Assembly (NCBI GenBank): GCA_026874595.1
Contig: CM049308.1
Coordinates: forward strand, 20,871,867-20,935,866
Direction of reading: 5' to 3'
DNA: 64,000 bases
Source: Sipunculus nudus
Lineage: Eukaryota > Annelida > Sipuncula > Golfingiida > Sipunculidae
Under the pieces are notes generated by a model that worked only from the letters and a program-made list of their open reading frames with translations, was not told the origin of the DNA and made no database searches. Position numbers and translations under genes: made by a program. This document shows, piece by piece, positions 21,640-33,463 of this stretch. How positions within the stretch are numbered: the first letter of the stretch is position 1; each line of letters opens with the position of its first letter.

Positions 21640-22905
21640 TTATTGAGAAATATCCTTGCCTCCCTTTGCTGCCTCAATTGTTTTTTCTCCTATATGTGTC
21701 CTTAAATGTCTAGATAAATGACTCTTATGAGAAAAACATTTGCCACAGCGTTCACATTTAAATGGTTTCTCTCCTGTGTGTGTTCTGATATGTATGACAA
21801 GATTACCTTTCTGTAAGAAACATTTGTTACAGTGTTCACATTTATACTTTTTTTCTGCATCATGTGTCGTTTTGTGTGAATAAAGATCAGCCGTCTTGGA
21901 AAAACACTGGCCACAGTGTGTACATTTACACGGTTTCTCTACTGTGTGTGTTCTGACATGTTTAACCATAACACTCTTCCATAAAAAGCGTTTTCCACAG
22001 TGTTCACACTTGTATGGTTTCTCTCCAAGGTGTGTTCTTATGTGGCTATCAAGATTGCATTTCTGAGAGAAACTCTTATCACATTTTTCACATTTATATG
22101 TTTTTTCTCCTGTGTGTGTTCTGATGTGGCTATCTAAGTTACCCTTTTGAGAGAAACTTTTTTCACAGAGTTCACATTTAAATGGTTTTTCTCCAGTGTG
22201 TATCCTGACATGCTGAGTTAGCCGGTACATGCCAGAAAATCGTCTTCCACAATGTTCACACTCAACAGAATTTTCCCCTGTGTGCATCCTACTATGGTTG
22301 ACAAGGGTACTCATGTGTGAAAAACATTTGTTACAATGTTCACATTTGTGTGGTTTTTCTCTGGTGTGTACCCTGATATGGCTAAAGAGTGCATGCTTCA
22401 GAGCAAAACTTTGTCCACAGTACCCACATATATATGGTTTTTCTCCCGTGTGTATCCTATTGTGCTTAGCCAAGTTACCATTTTGAGAAAAACATTTGCC
22501 ACAGAATTCGCATTTATAGGGTTTTGCTCCAGTGTGTGTCCGCATATGAAGTACAAGGTTTTGCTTTGATTTTAATACTTTATCACACAAACTGCAATTA
22601 AATAACCCTGCTTCCTTCCGTGTCTCTGCGTTAATACCAGGCGGATTCTGATTCCTGTAACAAATGTCTGAGTTTACATTCACCAATGGCTTGTCCTGTA
22701 TTGCTGTACTTTCCACCTTACAGCTGAAATTCTCAGGAATGACAGTTGACACATGTACTGTTATCTTGTTGGATTCCTGTGAGGGAGCTGATTCAGTATG
22801 ATCATCACTTTCAATTTTTATACAGTCAATTATTTTCTCCTTGGTTTCTATTGTTTCAAGACCAGTGTCCCCTTCACTGAGTGATCCCCTGCTCTCTTCC
22901 TCCAT
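21640..22905 (-). CDS. C2H2 zinc-finger protein with eleven fingers
   Basis: A 421-residue protein. Residues 1-100 are acidic and finger-free (KIESDDHTESAPSQES, then SNKITVHVSTVIPE). From about residue 102 eleven C2H2 fingers run at 28-residue spacing to about residue 408, most joined by HTGEKP-type linkers. All eleven keep the Cys-Cys-His-His ligands, so the gene looks intact. Poly-C2H2 proteins of this form are nuclear DNA-binding regulators. There is no recognisable KRAB, SCAN or BTB domain, so direction of regulation and target are unknown. The start MEEESRG at 22,905 is preferred over an ATG 15 codons upstream because a good splice acceptor (ttgttgtattacag) ends at 22,937, inside that longer frame. 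The region from 22,936 back to 22,906 would then be 5' UTR with an upstream non-coding exon. A paralogous pseudogene lies at 56.3-57.0 kb. Confidence 0.92.
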   Translation of the reverse strand: MEEESRGSLSEGDTGLETIETKEKIIDCIKIESDDHTESAPSQESNKITVHVSTVIPENFSCKVESTAIQDKPLVNVNSDICYRNQNPPGINAETRKEAGLFNCSLCDKVLKSKQNLVLHMRTHTGAKPYKCEFCGKCFSQNGNLAKHNRIHTGEKPYICGYCGQSFALKHALFSHIRVHTREKPHKCEHCNKCFSHMSTLVNHSRMHTGENSVECEHCGRRFSGMYRLTQHVRIHTGEKPFKCELCEKSFSQKGNLDSHIRTHTGEKTYKCEKCDKSFSQKCNLDSHIRTHLGEKPYKCEHCGKRFLWKSVMVKHVRTHTVEKPCKCTHCGQCFSKTADLYSHKTTHDAEKKYKCEHCNKCFLQKGNLVIHIRTHTGEKPFKCERCGKCFSHKSHLSRHLRTHIGEKTIEAAKGGKDISQ

Positions 22906-22936
22906 GTTGACTGTACCTCTTTCTTTCTTGGTGTCC

Positions 22937-23483
22937 CTGTAATACAACAATAACTGAATGAATTTGCATCTGCATAAATTGCAAATACATGAAGCAACCC
23001 CTCTAGTGCAAATGTAAGAATAACTTCACATGCAGTGACCAAGTTATGAATAATGTTCACTGGAAAGTGGCATTGCGACAAAAGGTGATAATAAAAACTC
23101 CTTTTGTCTAACAGGATTGGCATGTTTCTGCCATTGACAGTTTCTGCCATGGCAGAAATAAGTTTCTTCCAGCAGGGCAGAAATGGCAGAAACAGTATTG
23201 TAAACTGTGCATTTCGACCAAAACTGACATTTACTTGCAGTCATAAGAGAATGATAATCTTATCTCAAATTATATTTGTCAGCCTGAATTGATTGGAATA
23301 TGTATCAGTCATGTATGCTGTCAATTATTACACCCAACATTTAACACAGAAACCCAACCCTTGTAGAAACCGACGCCTACATTGAGAAGTCACCCTTAAG
23401 GCTCCTCCCAAATCCCATCTATTGGTGGGTTAGTGATTGAGTGATTGATGATACTAGATTACTTACTTTGCATAAAATCTGCC

Positions 23484-23529
<46 letters not shown>

Positions 23530-24449
23530 AATATATATATATATATATATGACATTTTTTGTAAAATTTTATGCAATTTTTATGCTCCTCACAAGTGCCT
23601 TTCATGTGTTAGTTTATGCTGTTTAGACTAGGTCCCTAAATCATTAATAGCATTTGTACATGATAACAACAAACGTAATACAGTTGAAAATTATCAAAGC
23701 AGAAGCCTGATGCTAGAGTTTGTAACTCCTACTACTGGGACACACATGTAGGAGTCCTAAACTAATGAGCCTGAAGTCCCCGACAAATGAGCCTGGAAGA
23801 ACCCCAACATGTTAGCTATTAATGTTAATCATGATACTCCTCAAGACTACAGCATTAGAAGTTTGTCCTTTTCCTCAAATCTGGCCTTATTTTCTATATT
23901 TCCATTACTATTTAAAACAAAGATACAGAAAAATAGAAAATTCTACCCCAAAATTAAAAAAATAATTTTTACATTCTAGAACTGAAAATTCTAGCACTAA
24001 TTTCTTTTCAGAAAGAAATCTCTTAATGGATATATTATTCATCTGCAGCCTACATATAAATCATGCTGCTGATGCATGATTGTAAATGTCACAGTGCAGA
24101 TGGGAATCAAATTGAGTTTAGAGCTCCGCTAGTTGAGAAGGGAATTCCCATCCCAGCTGGGACAATCACTGTTCTCTACCAGTTGACATTGGAATATTTC
24201 AATGTACATTGTGACCAACAATCTAAGAACTTATTATCCTTGAACTTGCAGCATTTAGATTACTGTAACAATCTTTTAACAAGGCCTATAGGCCTAATGC
24301 AAACCTTTGCAATGGTATAACACCAGGTATAATGCTTCAATGCTAGATCATTACTTTTCAAGAACATGTGTAATATGTATATGAACAATGCAAGTACTAA
24401 ACACTTTGAGCAAGAAACAATTACACAAACATCACTGCTGAAATTCTGG
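22937..24449. other. Upstream intron/flank of the zinc-finger gene with simple repeats
   Basis: The intron begins at 22,937 on the minus strand and no upstream exon could be fixed. At 23,120-23,205 'tttctgccat' and its complement 'atggcagaaa' recur several times, giving a local palindromic cluster. A (CT)n(TA)n microsatellite occupies about 23,488-23,551. The open frames here (22,848-24,320) lack domains. Confidence 0.45.
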
Positions 24450-25080
24450 CATTGGTGCACACAACAAAAAAACGATTGTAGCTGGCACCACCAGTCTTGT
24501 ATACAATGAAGATATATATACATATGCTCAATGTCAGACTGATATGTCAAACCCCTCCTGCAAAGTAAGCAGGGACATACACTGTGCAAAAATTATTGTA
24601 GGTGATGCAACAAGTCTAGTACATGATAAAGCTACCCGATATGTTTAATTATGCCATATTTCAGACTGTCAGGTGTATCAAATTCCTCTGTAGAAATAAG
24701 CAGGCACATACACTGTGCAAATGTCAATGTAGGTGGAAACTACCCTTGAGTTTGATGCACCAGGCTGACCAGGCTTAGGTGAGTAAGGCAGTTGCCCCCC
24801 GAGTGAACTGTGACAAATGGCTGCCTTAAGCTACTGCACTGAATGAACTCTTGACCTGCACCTGGCTAGACTGAGTGAACGTTTGACCTGTACCTGGCTG
24901 CAAAGAGTGAACTATTGACCTGTTGCATAATCTGACACAGTCTGCCAAAGCTATAAATAGATCTTGACTGAACTTTTGTGCCAAATCTGATGCTTTGAGC
25001 AGTCTGTCAAAGCTATAAATAGAATGCAGCTACTGCACTGGGTGAAACCTTGACCTATACCTGGCTGCAGTAGCCTGACA
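24450..25080. repeat. Tandemly arranged GGCGCCACC/GTGCAAA-family repeat
   Basis: Three diverged units carry 'actgtgcaaa..attgtaggtg' near 24,450-24,490, 24,577-24,610 and 24,712-24,735, with 'caccagtcttgtatac' and 'cagactg..atgtcaaa' in fixed order. Further right, 'ttgacctgtacctggctgca' and 'tctgccaaagctataaatag' also repeat within 24,840-25,080. No coding content. Confidence 0.65.
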
Positions 25081-25880
25081 ATCCTGGCACTGTTCGTAAA
25101 CTTTTTATACAGCTGACATCGTCTTGGCTAATGGTCAACATCAAGGCACTGGCAATCTGCAAATGGTAAATAAAATGCTGCCATCTGTACACAAAAGTGG
25201 TCCCTACTTGAAATAACTTTAAAATGAATTTTCCAAATGCAAAATGCTTTTCAGCTGACTTTTTATAATAAGTAAATCAGGAATATATGTAAAATAATTA
25301 CAGATGCATACTGAATGCAAAATTATAATACAGATACATCTCATTGATGGCAAATTCTTGAATTAAGTTGAGTATGGATACCAATAATTTATAATCCATG
25401 TAAAGTTGCCTTTATACAGCCAAAGAGAGCTAAATATCCATAATTGTAACACTGCCTATTATGATGAATAATTTAAATCATAAATCTAATTTTTTTAAAA
25501 GCTTTTAAAAAACATTCTTGTCACTATTAACCAAAGATAACCTGAAATCGAAATTTCTAGTGGCATGATGTAATAATTGCTGATAAACTGGTGCCAGGCT
25601 AGATATAACAGCACCACACAGCTAACATATATGGTAAAATGACTCAATTCAACCTCCATAATTTAGCCAAAAATCATTCATGAGGAACCATTAAAGACAA
25701 TTATTGTGGGGATTATTCTTGTAAAATATTAAACAAACTGGCTTCAGTCAAAAAACATTTGGCAGGTTTATAACTCATATGGGAAGATACAGCAAACTTA
25801 CTAATGGTTCCTTTAACTCAGCAAAAAAACACTGAACCAAAACTATTTGAACAAGAATCATATAGAATCTTCTCCTATTG
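25081..25880. other. AT-rich gene-free stretch
   Basis: No recognised exon, RNA or element ends. Confidence 0.4.
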
Positions 25881-27250
25881 GAAGATTAGCAATATCTTGA
25901 AGATGGAAGGTTTGTGATGAAAAGTTTGATTTCAAATGCATACACATCCTTTTTGAAGAAATGGGTCCTCTGACCTTGACATTTGACATTTGGACCCCAA
26001 AATCGACATGGTTTTTCATTTAGTGGTGAGCCATAAGTTATGTTTGAAACCAATATGTCAAAATAAACTGAAGTTATCATCTGGAAACTAATTTTTAAAT
26101 AGATGGCCCCTGTGACCCTGACTTTTGAACTTGTGACCAAAAATTCATTTATGCTCTCCCCATACTGGCAAGTCAGCTAAATGCCCAAGATGGAATGTTT
26201 GGGATGAAAAACTTGGCTTAAAATGCAGCCATAATCTTTTTAAATAAGCGTGTCCTGTGACCTTGACCAATTGACCTTGTGACCCAAAAATCATACAGGT
26301 TCTTGCTTAAGTGGTGGGCCATATGTAAGTCAAGTTTGAAATCCATGTGTCAAACCAACCTGGAGTTATCATCTGGAAACAAATTTGTGTGGATGGACAG
26401 ATGGACGGACAGACAGACAGACAGGCAAACAAACAGACAGACAGGGTGATTACTATAAGACATCCACTTGTGATCAATAAACACACCAGGTTTTGGAACA
26501 CTATATGTAATCACAGCTCAGAAAATGACAAGATTTTTGTCATATTGTAAAAAAAAAATATTTGAAAAAAAAATGAGATGCCACCACTTTTCCGGAACTT
26601 ACAAAACTAGTCAAGGTCAATATTCAAGGCAAGATTCTTAACAATCCATGCATTAATTATCAAGATACTGGAGCTTCTGAATCAATTTTTTAATGAATCT
26701 GGGGGGTTTTTCTGAGCCCCATTGCTCGAAGTACATGGTTAACAGAGAACTCAATTCAGGTTTCCAAGGAGAATTTTAATGGACCTCCCTGGATGTCAAG
26801 TAAAAAGATTCTAGTTGTGGTGGTTACAATTTGTGCCCTGTTAACAGATGACAACATCTTTAAAGGTCTCAAAAACAGAGAAAAAATGTAAAATTTTAAA
26901 AAATCCAGGTGGCGCCACCAGTCTGCAGGAACTGATGAACTTTCCATGATCAATAAGCATGCAAAGAATGATGGTGAACAATGCACTAGTTATTCAGGTA
27001 CTGGGGCTTTTGTATCAAATTTTTAATTATTCTGGGGGGTACTTTTGGAGTTCTATAGGGTAACAGAGACCTAATTCCGGTTTCCAAGATGATTTTTCAA
27101 GGTCCTCCCTAGATGTCAGGTTACAAGATTCTGGGTCCAGCGGTTACCATTTGTGCCTGGTTAAGGGAAAAATGGAAGGACAGACAGACGACAGACAAAG
27201 ACTGAACATTTATAGCTCAGATAACTTTACGTCGGCTCAGCTTAAATATC
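25881..27250. repeat. Mosaic of dispersed repeats with GACA microsatellites
   Basis: 25,880-26,390 has two diverged units with 'gttatcatctggaaac' (about 26,073 and 26,366) and 'gtgacc.tgac..ttgac' runs, ending in a GACAGACA microsatellite (26,395-26,445). 26,580-27,245 has two units of about 320 bases sharing 'aacagagacctaattc.ggtttccaaga' and 'cctccct.gatgtcaggtta'. The same block recurs at 38,467-38,580 and, diverged, at 44,628-44,820. The second unit ends in a GACAGACGACAGAC tract and a GCTCAG hairpin. Confidence 0.7.
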
Positions 27251-28575
27251 AATTTTGATGATGTTTATGACTTTCTTTACAGTGATTTAAATCATGATTT
27301 CAATCACGATTTAAATCAAGTGATTTAATTCATGCCAGCCCTTGAATAATTTTTTTATTAAACAAGTCTGTTTTAATATTTTTCACTCACCCAACAAGAA
27401 TATATAAACTGTAAATAAATTATGTGAATAAATATGTTTTATTAAAAATACCGGTAGTCTGCTTTTAAATTTTTCACTCACTCAACAAGAGCACTGATAA
27501 TAGGGTAAACTCAGTGGAACTGTACTTATTCCAATGCCCTGGCCATGGAATGTACACATGCCATGATTTGGACCATAGAATGTATAAATTCCATAGATAA
27601 TCCATAGAATGTACACCTTGCATTCTATGGTTTGGCCATGGAATATAAATACATTCTGTGGTTGGGGCAATAGAATGAATACCACGGGCATGTACTAGGT
27701 GGAGAATCACACACCAGGACAGCCTGATAGAATTAGACTCTAAGATAAAAACTCTTTATCTCATCTCCAATAACCATACAGTGAAGGTTCCTGCTATATA
27801 AGCCTGGCCCTGGCATATAGACCTGTTACATGTAAATCAGCTGCTAAATACTGCTTAATATCTTATTACAAGGCAGTCAGTATGCATTTTATGGTTTCAA
27901 TCTGAACTAATTTAATAAAATTATAACTGTATAATTAACAAAATACCAAGATTTTATCTTGAGAGTCTGATTCAATCAGGCCACTAGCCCTAGAAGATGT
28001 TTTGAGAAAACTGGAGACATTCCACTTGACAATTAAATTCTTACATTTTGTCTTAAAATGTCATATTTGTTATGAAGTAAAGATATTCTTATCAAATGGG
28101 CATATAACTACCACTAAGACAGTGTTGGTCCACTTTAAAAGCTGATTAGAAGAATATATTGTCCTTATATATTGGTGATACAAAGGTAACAATGTCTGCT
28201 CTGGGTTTTCCCCAAGCCATGGCTGGCTTGCAACTGCCTGTGTGACCAGTGGTAACGGGCCGTGTTGGCTCAGAGAGCAAAGGTCACATAGTTCATTGTT
28301 TCAGATTCTGAGACAGTTTCAGACACCTTGGTTGCAAAGTTTTAAAAGTTCACGTACAAAAACATAATCTTTAGCTTAATTACTTGGTCATTCAAATAAG
28401 TACTATATCTTCCTTCGTTTACTTAAGTTTCCTTGTCATAAACACAATAATTGATTTTACACAATCATTTTCCTGACAAGGGTTTCAGGTTCTCCAGTTT
28501 ACTCCGAAGCTTATATGTATGATCCAGTTATCAGGCCCCAAGTATAGTTGGGAGAGTGGATAGTCGTAAGAGCAC
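27251..28575. other. Gene-free stretch with GATTTAAATC cluster
   Basis: 27,283-27,335 repeats GATTTAAATC-type palindromes. 27,530-27,690 repeats 'ccatggaatgtacac'/'ccatagaatgtat' variants at roughly 25-40 base spacing, which accounts for the open minus-strand frames there. No gene recognised. Confidence 0.45.
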
Positions 28576-28579
28576 TTGA

Positions 28580-29088
28580 ATACCTAGACCCGACTGTGGC
28601 TCTGTTTACAACTGAGAGCCTTAGGTCCCTGCCTTCATTTATCTAGCGGATGGGAGTAGGCTACACCTGATGTTGGGTGCCTATCTGAGTGCTTCTGTGC
28701 GATTGTTTCAAGCAGCAGTGTACCAGCATTTATTACACCATCACTGGTGCATGGCAGTTAGTGTCTGTCCTGTAACTTGACCACTGGGTACTCATGACCA
28801 GCCTTGTTACCAAAGTAACACAATGGATTCTTTCAGCTGGCCAGGCCCTTGTATCACATTTCAGCTGGCTGGGCCAGTAAGCTGGCAGTGATGATGTAAC
28901 ATGTGCAGTGCACACAGCTAGCCTGAAACTATCACCAGCCGATCACCTGGGGATAAACCACAAGCTAAATGTCCTCAAAGTGAGTATACTGTGGTCACCT
29001 GCACAGGCTCCTGTCCCCTAGATAAATGAAGGCAGGGACCTGTGGCTCTGTGTTTACAACTGGGCCACAACTGGGTCTATTTAATACC
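28580..29088. mobile_element. MITE with perfect 23-bp inner inverted repeat and diverged outer arms
   Basis: GGTCCCTGCCTTCATTTATC continues to CTAG at 28,624-28,646 and its exact reverse complement lies at 29,018-29,040. Outside these, 28,580-28,600 and 29,064-29,088 form a second, imperfect inverted pair ('cctagacccgactgtggc' against 'gccacaactgggtcta'). Between inner and outer arms each side carries the same direct block 'ctgtggctctgtttacaact' (28,594-28,614; 29,040-29,062 with two extra bases). The minus-strand frame 28,733-28,915 lies inside and has no domain. No target duplication was resolved. Confidence 0.65.
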
Positions 29089-30700
29089 TCACTGGGAGCC
29101 TCGCTGACTCCAGGGACTGAGAGCCAGAATTTGTTATACATGTATTGTGTTTAACAGGCCTACTTTGAAGAGTGATGCGTTGGCACGGAGTAGTATCAGT
29201 AACACCTGACCTGTTTTCACACTGTGTAAACTTATGTTACTTTACTAAACTTAAACTTGGTCTTTCTCCCACTCACGTTCTCATTCAAGCAAGTTTGTGG
29301 CCCTTGTGGCACACAGCCACAACAGGTGAATTCGGCAACTTAGGTAACCATTTTTATTCTTCAGGAGCAACCAAAAAGGAATCTACCCACACATGTTTAT
29401 ACCCTGGCTTTTGTTCTCTCTCTCTCATTGGAATATAACCAATAACATCACCCAATTTACTTCACTGGTCAGATGGGTAAGGTGAACTCCATTCCCTATA
29501 CTGGCCAATGAAATGAAGGGAGAGTTTGTTGATTATACACTGACATATAGGAGGTCTACATACAGTTTAATTATACGTTATCTTGATATAATCTATCTGT
29601 GTGTGCTCCTAGCTGAGTAAACATCAGGGAACCCCCATTTGTGGTCACCCTGATGAGATAAACACATTTAGCCTAATGAGATTAATAGATTAGGGCCTGG
29701 CCTGAACAAATAAGGGGCCCAGTGACCATGGCTAGGAGATTATGCAATCAGTACCCAGGCATCATGGAACAAAGGCTTGGTAAACGTGTGTGTGATATGT
29801 CACAAGGTAACACAGAGGTTTGAATGTATATGAAAGATTAAATTAACAAAATCAGTAAAGTTATAATAATTAAAATATTCATATTATTGAGAACAGCTGC
29901 AAATGAGAGAGAGAAGCCCGTTGAACTCATTTAGTGTGACATGAAATACCAAGAATATACAACCTATCATGCCAAATCTTACAACTGGTTTATACATGGG
30001 GATTGAGAGGTGTGTAGTCTGAGGCTTAGATTGTTGAAACTCACTGTATGGCTATCGGACTCAATATATGACAGGGTATAATAATATTGAGTCCGATTAA
30101 ATTAGCTAACACCAGGGGAGCCGGGCTCCACACACATTTCAGATTTGAACCCATAACAAGGGCAGTAGGGACTGTCATAACTGGTATTACGCATTATAAT
30201 ATCGCTCACATGAACCTGTCTGCATCTTGTGTTGGTGAATACAGATCCACATCTGGGTCTAGCTGCCTTGTTATAATTTTCTCACCTGTTCTGCCTGGAA
30301 CTTAAGGTGACGTTGACGTGAGGTAAATGTATCAGCGAGGCTTGGTCATCAGTTTCTGAGTAAGAAAATGCCTTGCAGCTGCTGTCGGTCTACCTAAAGT
30401 ATGCCACGGCCGGTCTTAATCACTACTAGTATTTGTTCCGCGCGCTACCGAGACGTACCGAGCCCCACCGATAGGCAAACTATCATGAATGATAATTTGG
30501 GAACTGCTAGTGCAGCTCATGTCAAGCGCCTGTGCCATCTGCGTAATTGACGTAATAAGCGCCTCTCCCTTAATAAGCGCCACCCACCGGATTTTGGGAG
30601 GAGACCACATTTAAACAAAGGGATGAGCCATCCTAACCTCGGTTTATTCCCTAGCCAATATAATGTGGGGCAACGTATAGCCGCCTGTAGCGACAAAACG
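29089..30700. other. Gene-free stretch
   Basis: No exon with convincing domain or splice support. A short run at 30,550-30,590 repeats 'aataagcgcc', a motif that often forms transposon ends, but I found no inverted partner. Open frames at 29,172-29,438, 30,087-30,305 and 30,416-30,708 have no recognisable domains. Confidence 0.4.
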
Positions 30701-32101
30701 TCTTGCACCGTTAACGGGGTATAAGGGTCTAAAACACTACTGGTCTGGTTGGCAGTGTGGTCTGGTTGGCAGTACTATATGTGATGTATAACTATTAGGA
30801 CACTAGTCATCCTCTATGCATCAGTGCACAGCCAGCCACACCATACCATCTAATTAGATAAATAGCTATATAAACAAATGGGGGCATATGTGGGCGTGTT
30901 TAATCTGTGTACTACTACAATATCAGCTAGTGGTGTTGAATTAATCATATAAAGCAAGTTGTACCTATTATTCATCTAAAATTAGTGTTTATACCACTGA
31001 TCAAAGGTCGATAAATATTAATATATTAGGATTTAATCAGAACTAAAACAAAAGTAACATGCTTAGAAATTATTAATTAATTAGAAAAATAATTACAATT
31101 ATTTAGAAAGTAGAATAATAACTGTAGTGATGATGTATATATTCCGTAACCGTTTAACTTTACATGCACATTAACCATGTATGTGTGTGGTTAATTCCCC
31201 TTTATTTCATTTGGTCTCAAAAATTTAATTTTGATGTAACAGTAACCAATCAGTAACCTTTGGTGAGTTGGTAGTCAGAGTGGGAGTATGTTGTGACAGT
31301 ACATAGGCATACACAAAACCAAGTAACAGAATAACAATAACCAGACAGACAAATATAAAACATTTTAATATGAATTTTTAAAAATTTAGGAAATATAAAA
31401 ATAAATCATAACTATAAATCTAATTTGTGTAAAATCACAAATTTAGTGTAATATTTAACATTTTATTTAATTACTGTTGTTTGGAAGATTAAATACATTT
31501 TAAATTATGTTTTCAATATATATATTACTGATACAATATATAATGTTACTGTTGTAAGATATAATATTAGCCTTGTTAATAAGAATTATGGAAATGGAAT
31601 ATTTAATAATTGAAATTTACTCAAACTGATAAATATCTAAGTATCCAGTAAGTATAAACAGGGTATAATGAACAAACCTGGAATCGGGGGGGGGGGCTTA
31701 TATAGGGGATTATAAGGTTGTTTAAATTCTACATGAATATCTTTATTCTGCAAATGAAGGCTTCAGGCCCATAGTTCCAAATTCTAAATTAAAAGGAAAT
31801 AATGATAAATGAACATCTTTAATGTACTGCAACCACAACCTTCACCTCAAGAACGGTTGTCTTCAACATAACAAGAAACTCATTGTAGCTTCTGATGAGA
31901 TCAAGGGGGAATTAGCCTCACAGAGTGATCATTCAGGGTTGTGGGAATTTAATTGTCTGTGCTATATACCATCACTACAGTTATTATTCTACTTGATATA
32001 TTGTGGCATTTTAAATAATATGTAAAAAACATCTCATTAGGTTATTGTTAGGAATATTTGTCACTGTTAGGTCTTTTGTACTAAGTTTTATATAACTCGC
32101 T

Positions 32102-32645
32102 CTTAAAAATTGACACCCACTTTCAATGTTGAATACAGATGATAAAATATCTGCAAAAATCTTGTCAATAGACTTAAGACAATATTACCTCGTATTATAA
32201 ATTTGGACCAAACTGGATTTATTATAAAGACAAATACATCGGGGAAAAATGATGAAAATAACATATATTTGCATATGCCAGAAAACATAAAATAAATAAC
32301 TACTTTATATCAAATTGATTTGGAAAGGCTTTTGCTTGTTTTGAACGGTCCCAAATACAGGTTACTTTAAATCTCTAAAAATTTGAAAAATTCTTTAAAA
32401 ATGGGCTAATATTCTTTACACCAACATCATCAGTTGTGTCATGAATAAAGGTTGGGCTATACTCAGTATTTCACAATTTCTCGAGGAGTAAGATAAAGGG
32501 TAAGTATTCATTTAAGCATCTAAAATATTAGCAGATAATCCGGAAATAATCCAAATATTTAAGGACTTTAAATCAGAGATAAGAATATAAATTAATACAA
32601 TATGCAGATGACACCGCACTAATACTAACAGCTAATTAGTTGAGA
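32102..32645 (+). pseudogene. Decayed LINE reverse transcriptase, L1/Tx1-like
   Basis: Conserved RT blocks appear in order but in different frames with many stops: LKN*HPLSMLNTDDKI (32,102 on; the usual form is NWRPISLLNTD), KTILPRIINLDQTGFI (about 32,176-32,223), FGKAF (about 32,320), CVMNKGW (about 32,437), FTISRGVR (about 32,472) and LIQYADDTALIL (about 32,599-32,634), the catalytic YADD motif. The spacing matches the palm domain of L1/Tx1-type non-LTR elements. Frameshifts and stops show long inactivity. No endonuclease part was recognised upstream. Confidence 0.85.
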
Positions 32646-33061
32646 CAGTCTTCTCACCAAAGGTTACTGTTACATAAAAAGTAAACACATTAAAGGTTAC
32701 TGTTATATCCTGACAAGTTCAAAGGTCATAAGTCACATGCAGTCGCACAAGGCTAACTGACTAAAAACAAATAACTTAAAATATGTAAAACTTTGCTAAA
32801 TAACATGGTTTGGCTATACATATTGTGTATTAAATATTTATAAGCAAAGGTTACAGTTATATCTAAAATAATTAACTCTTTAAAGGTAACTGAAATGTGG
32901 ATACTGAAAATAAATTGTCTATGATATATAAACATCATCACCCCAGTAATTACTCTACTGTACACATAATCAGATAATAGCCATGTGGGTTATCTGTTAA
33001 TCTGTTTATACAACTATTCATCTAATTAGATGGTATGGGGAGGCTGGCTGTGCACTGATGC

Positions 33062-33463
33062 CAAACAAGCCAAAAGAAGTATACGCTCATCGAGCAGCTA
33101 CAGGTTGCTGCGGTCAAGACCTCAGCCCTGTGCGCTCCTTAAGCACGTTCTCTGAGCCAACAGTCGCAGTGCCACGCCAAGCCAAGCAAGGAGCCATAGG
33201 GGGCGCCCTCTTCTCTCCAGGGTTGAAGTCCTTGTTAGAAAGCCACAGCACCCACAGCCACAAAGCCCGAAGCAACCCGCATTCCCTCTACCGATCCCAG
33301 CAGCGGAGACCCAGCCATGCCATTCGAGAGCCGAACTCGATCATTGTGAACGACTTTACTTCGAGACGCAAAGCCCTTTTACTTGCGTTTTCGGTCATTT
33401 GGACCGTTTTAACTAGTTTCCCAGTTATGCAAGTTAACAAGTTTTTTCGTCATCGGCAAGTGT
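33062..33463. mobile_element. 402-bp GC-richer insert with 8-bp target duplication inside a transposon end
   Basis: The insert is flanked by ACTGATGC (33,054-33,061 and 33,464-33,471). The opposite arm of the host element supplies the uninterrupted sequence, which proves an insertion. The insert starts CAAACAAGCC and ends GGCAAGTGT, with no evident inverted ends or A-tail. A 136-codon open frame spans it (33,058-33,468, starting within the duplication) but shows no known domain. On the minus strand a 'gagttcggctc' segment faintly resembles a tRNA B box, so a SINE is one possibility. Other possibilities are a DNA mini-element or captured host sequence. Confidence 0.7.

Noticed and set aside
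22229-22569. Plus-strand frames within the zinc-finger gene
   Set aside because: They are antisense shadows of the minus-strand finger repeats.
23120-23205. CRISPR-like or riboswitch-like array of 'tttctgccat' motifs
   Set aside because: Spacing is irregular and the motif occurs in both orientations. It is a small palindromic cluster in a eukaryotic genome.
26395-26445. GACA/GACGGAC tracts as regulatory elements
   Set aside because: They are simple-sequence tails of dispersed repeats seen at several other loci in the window.
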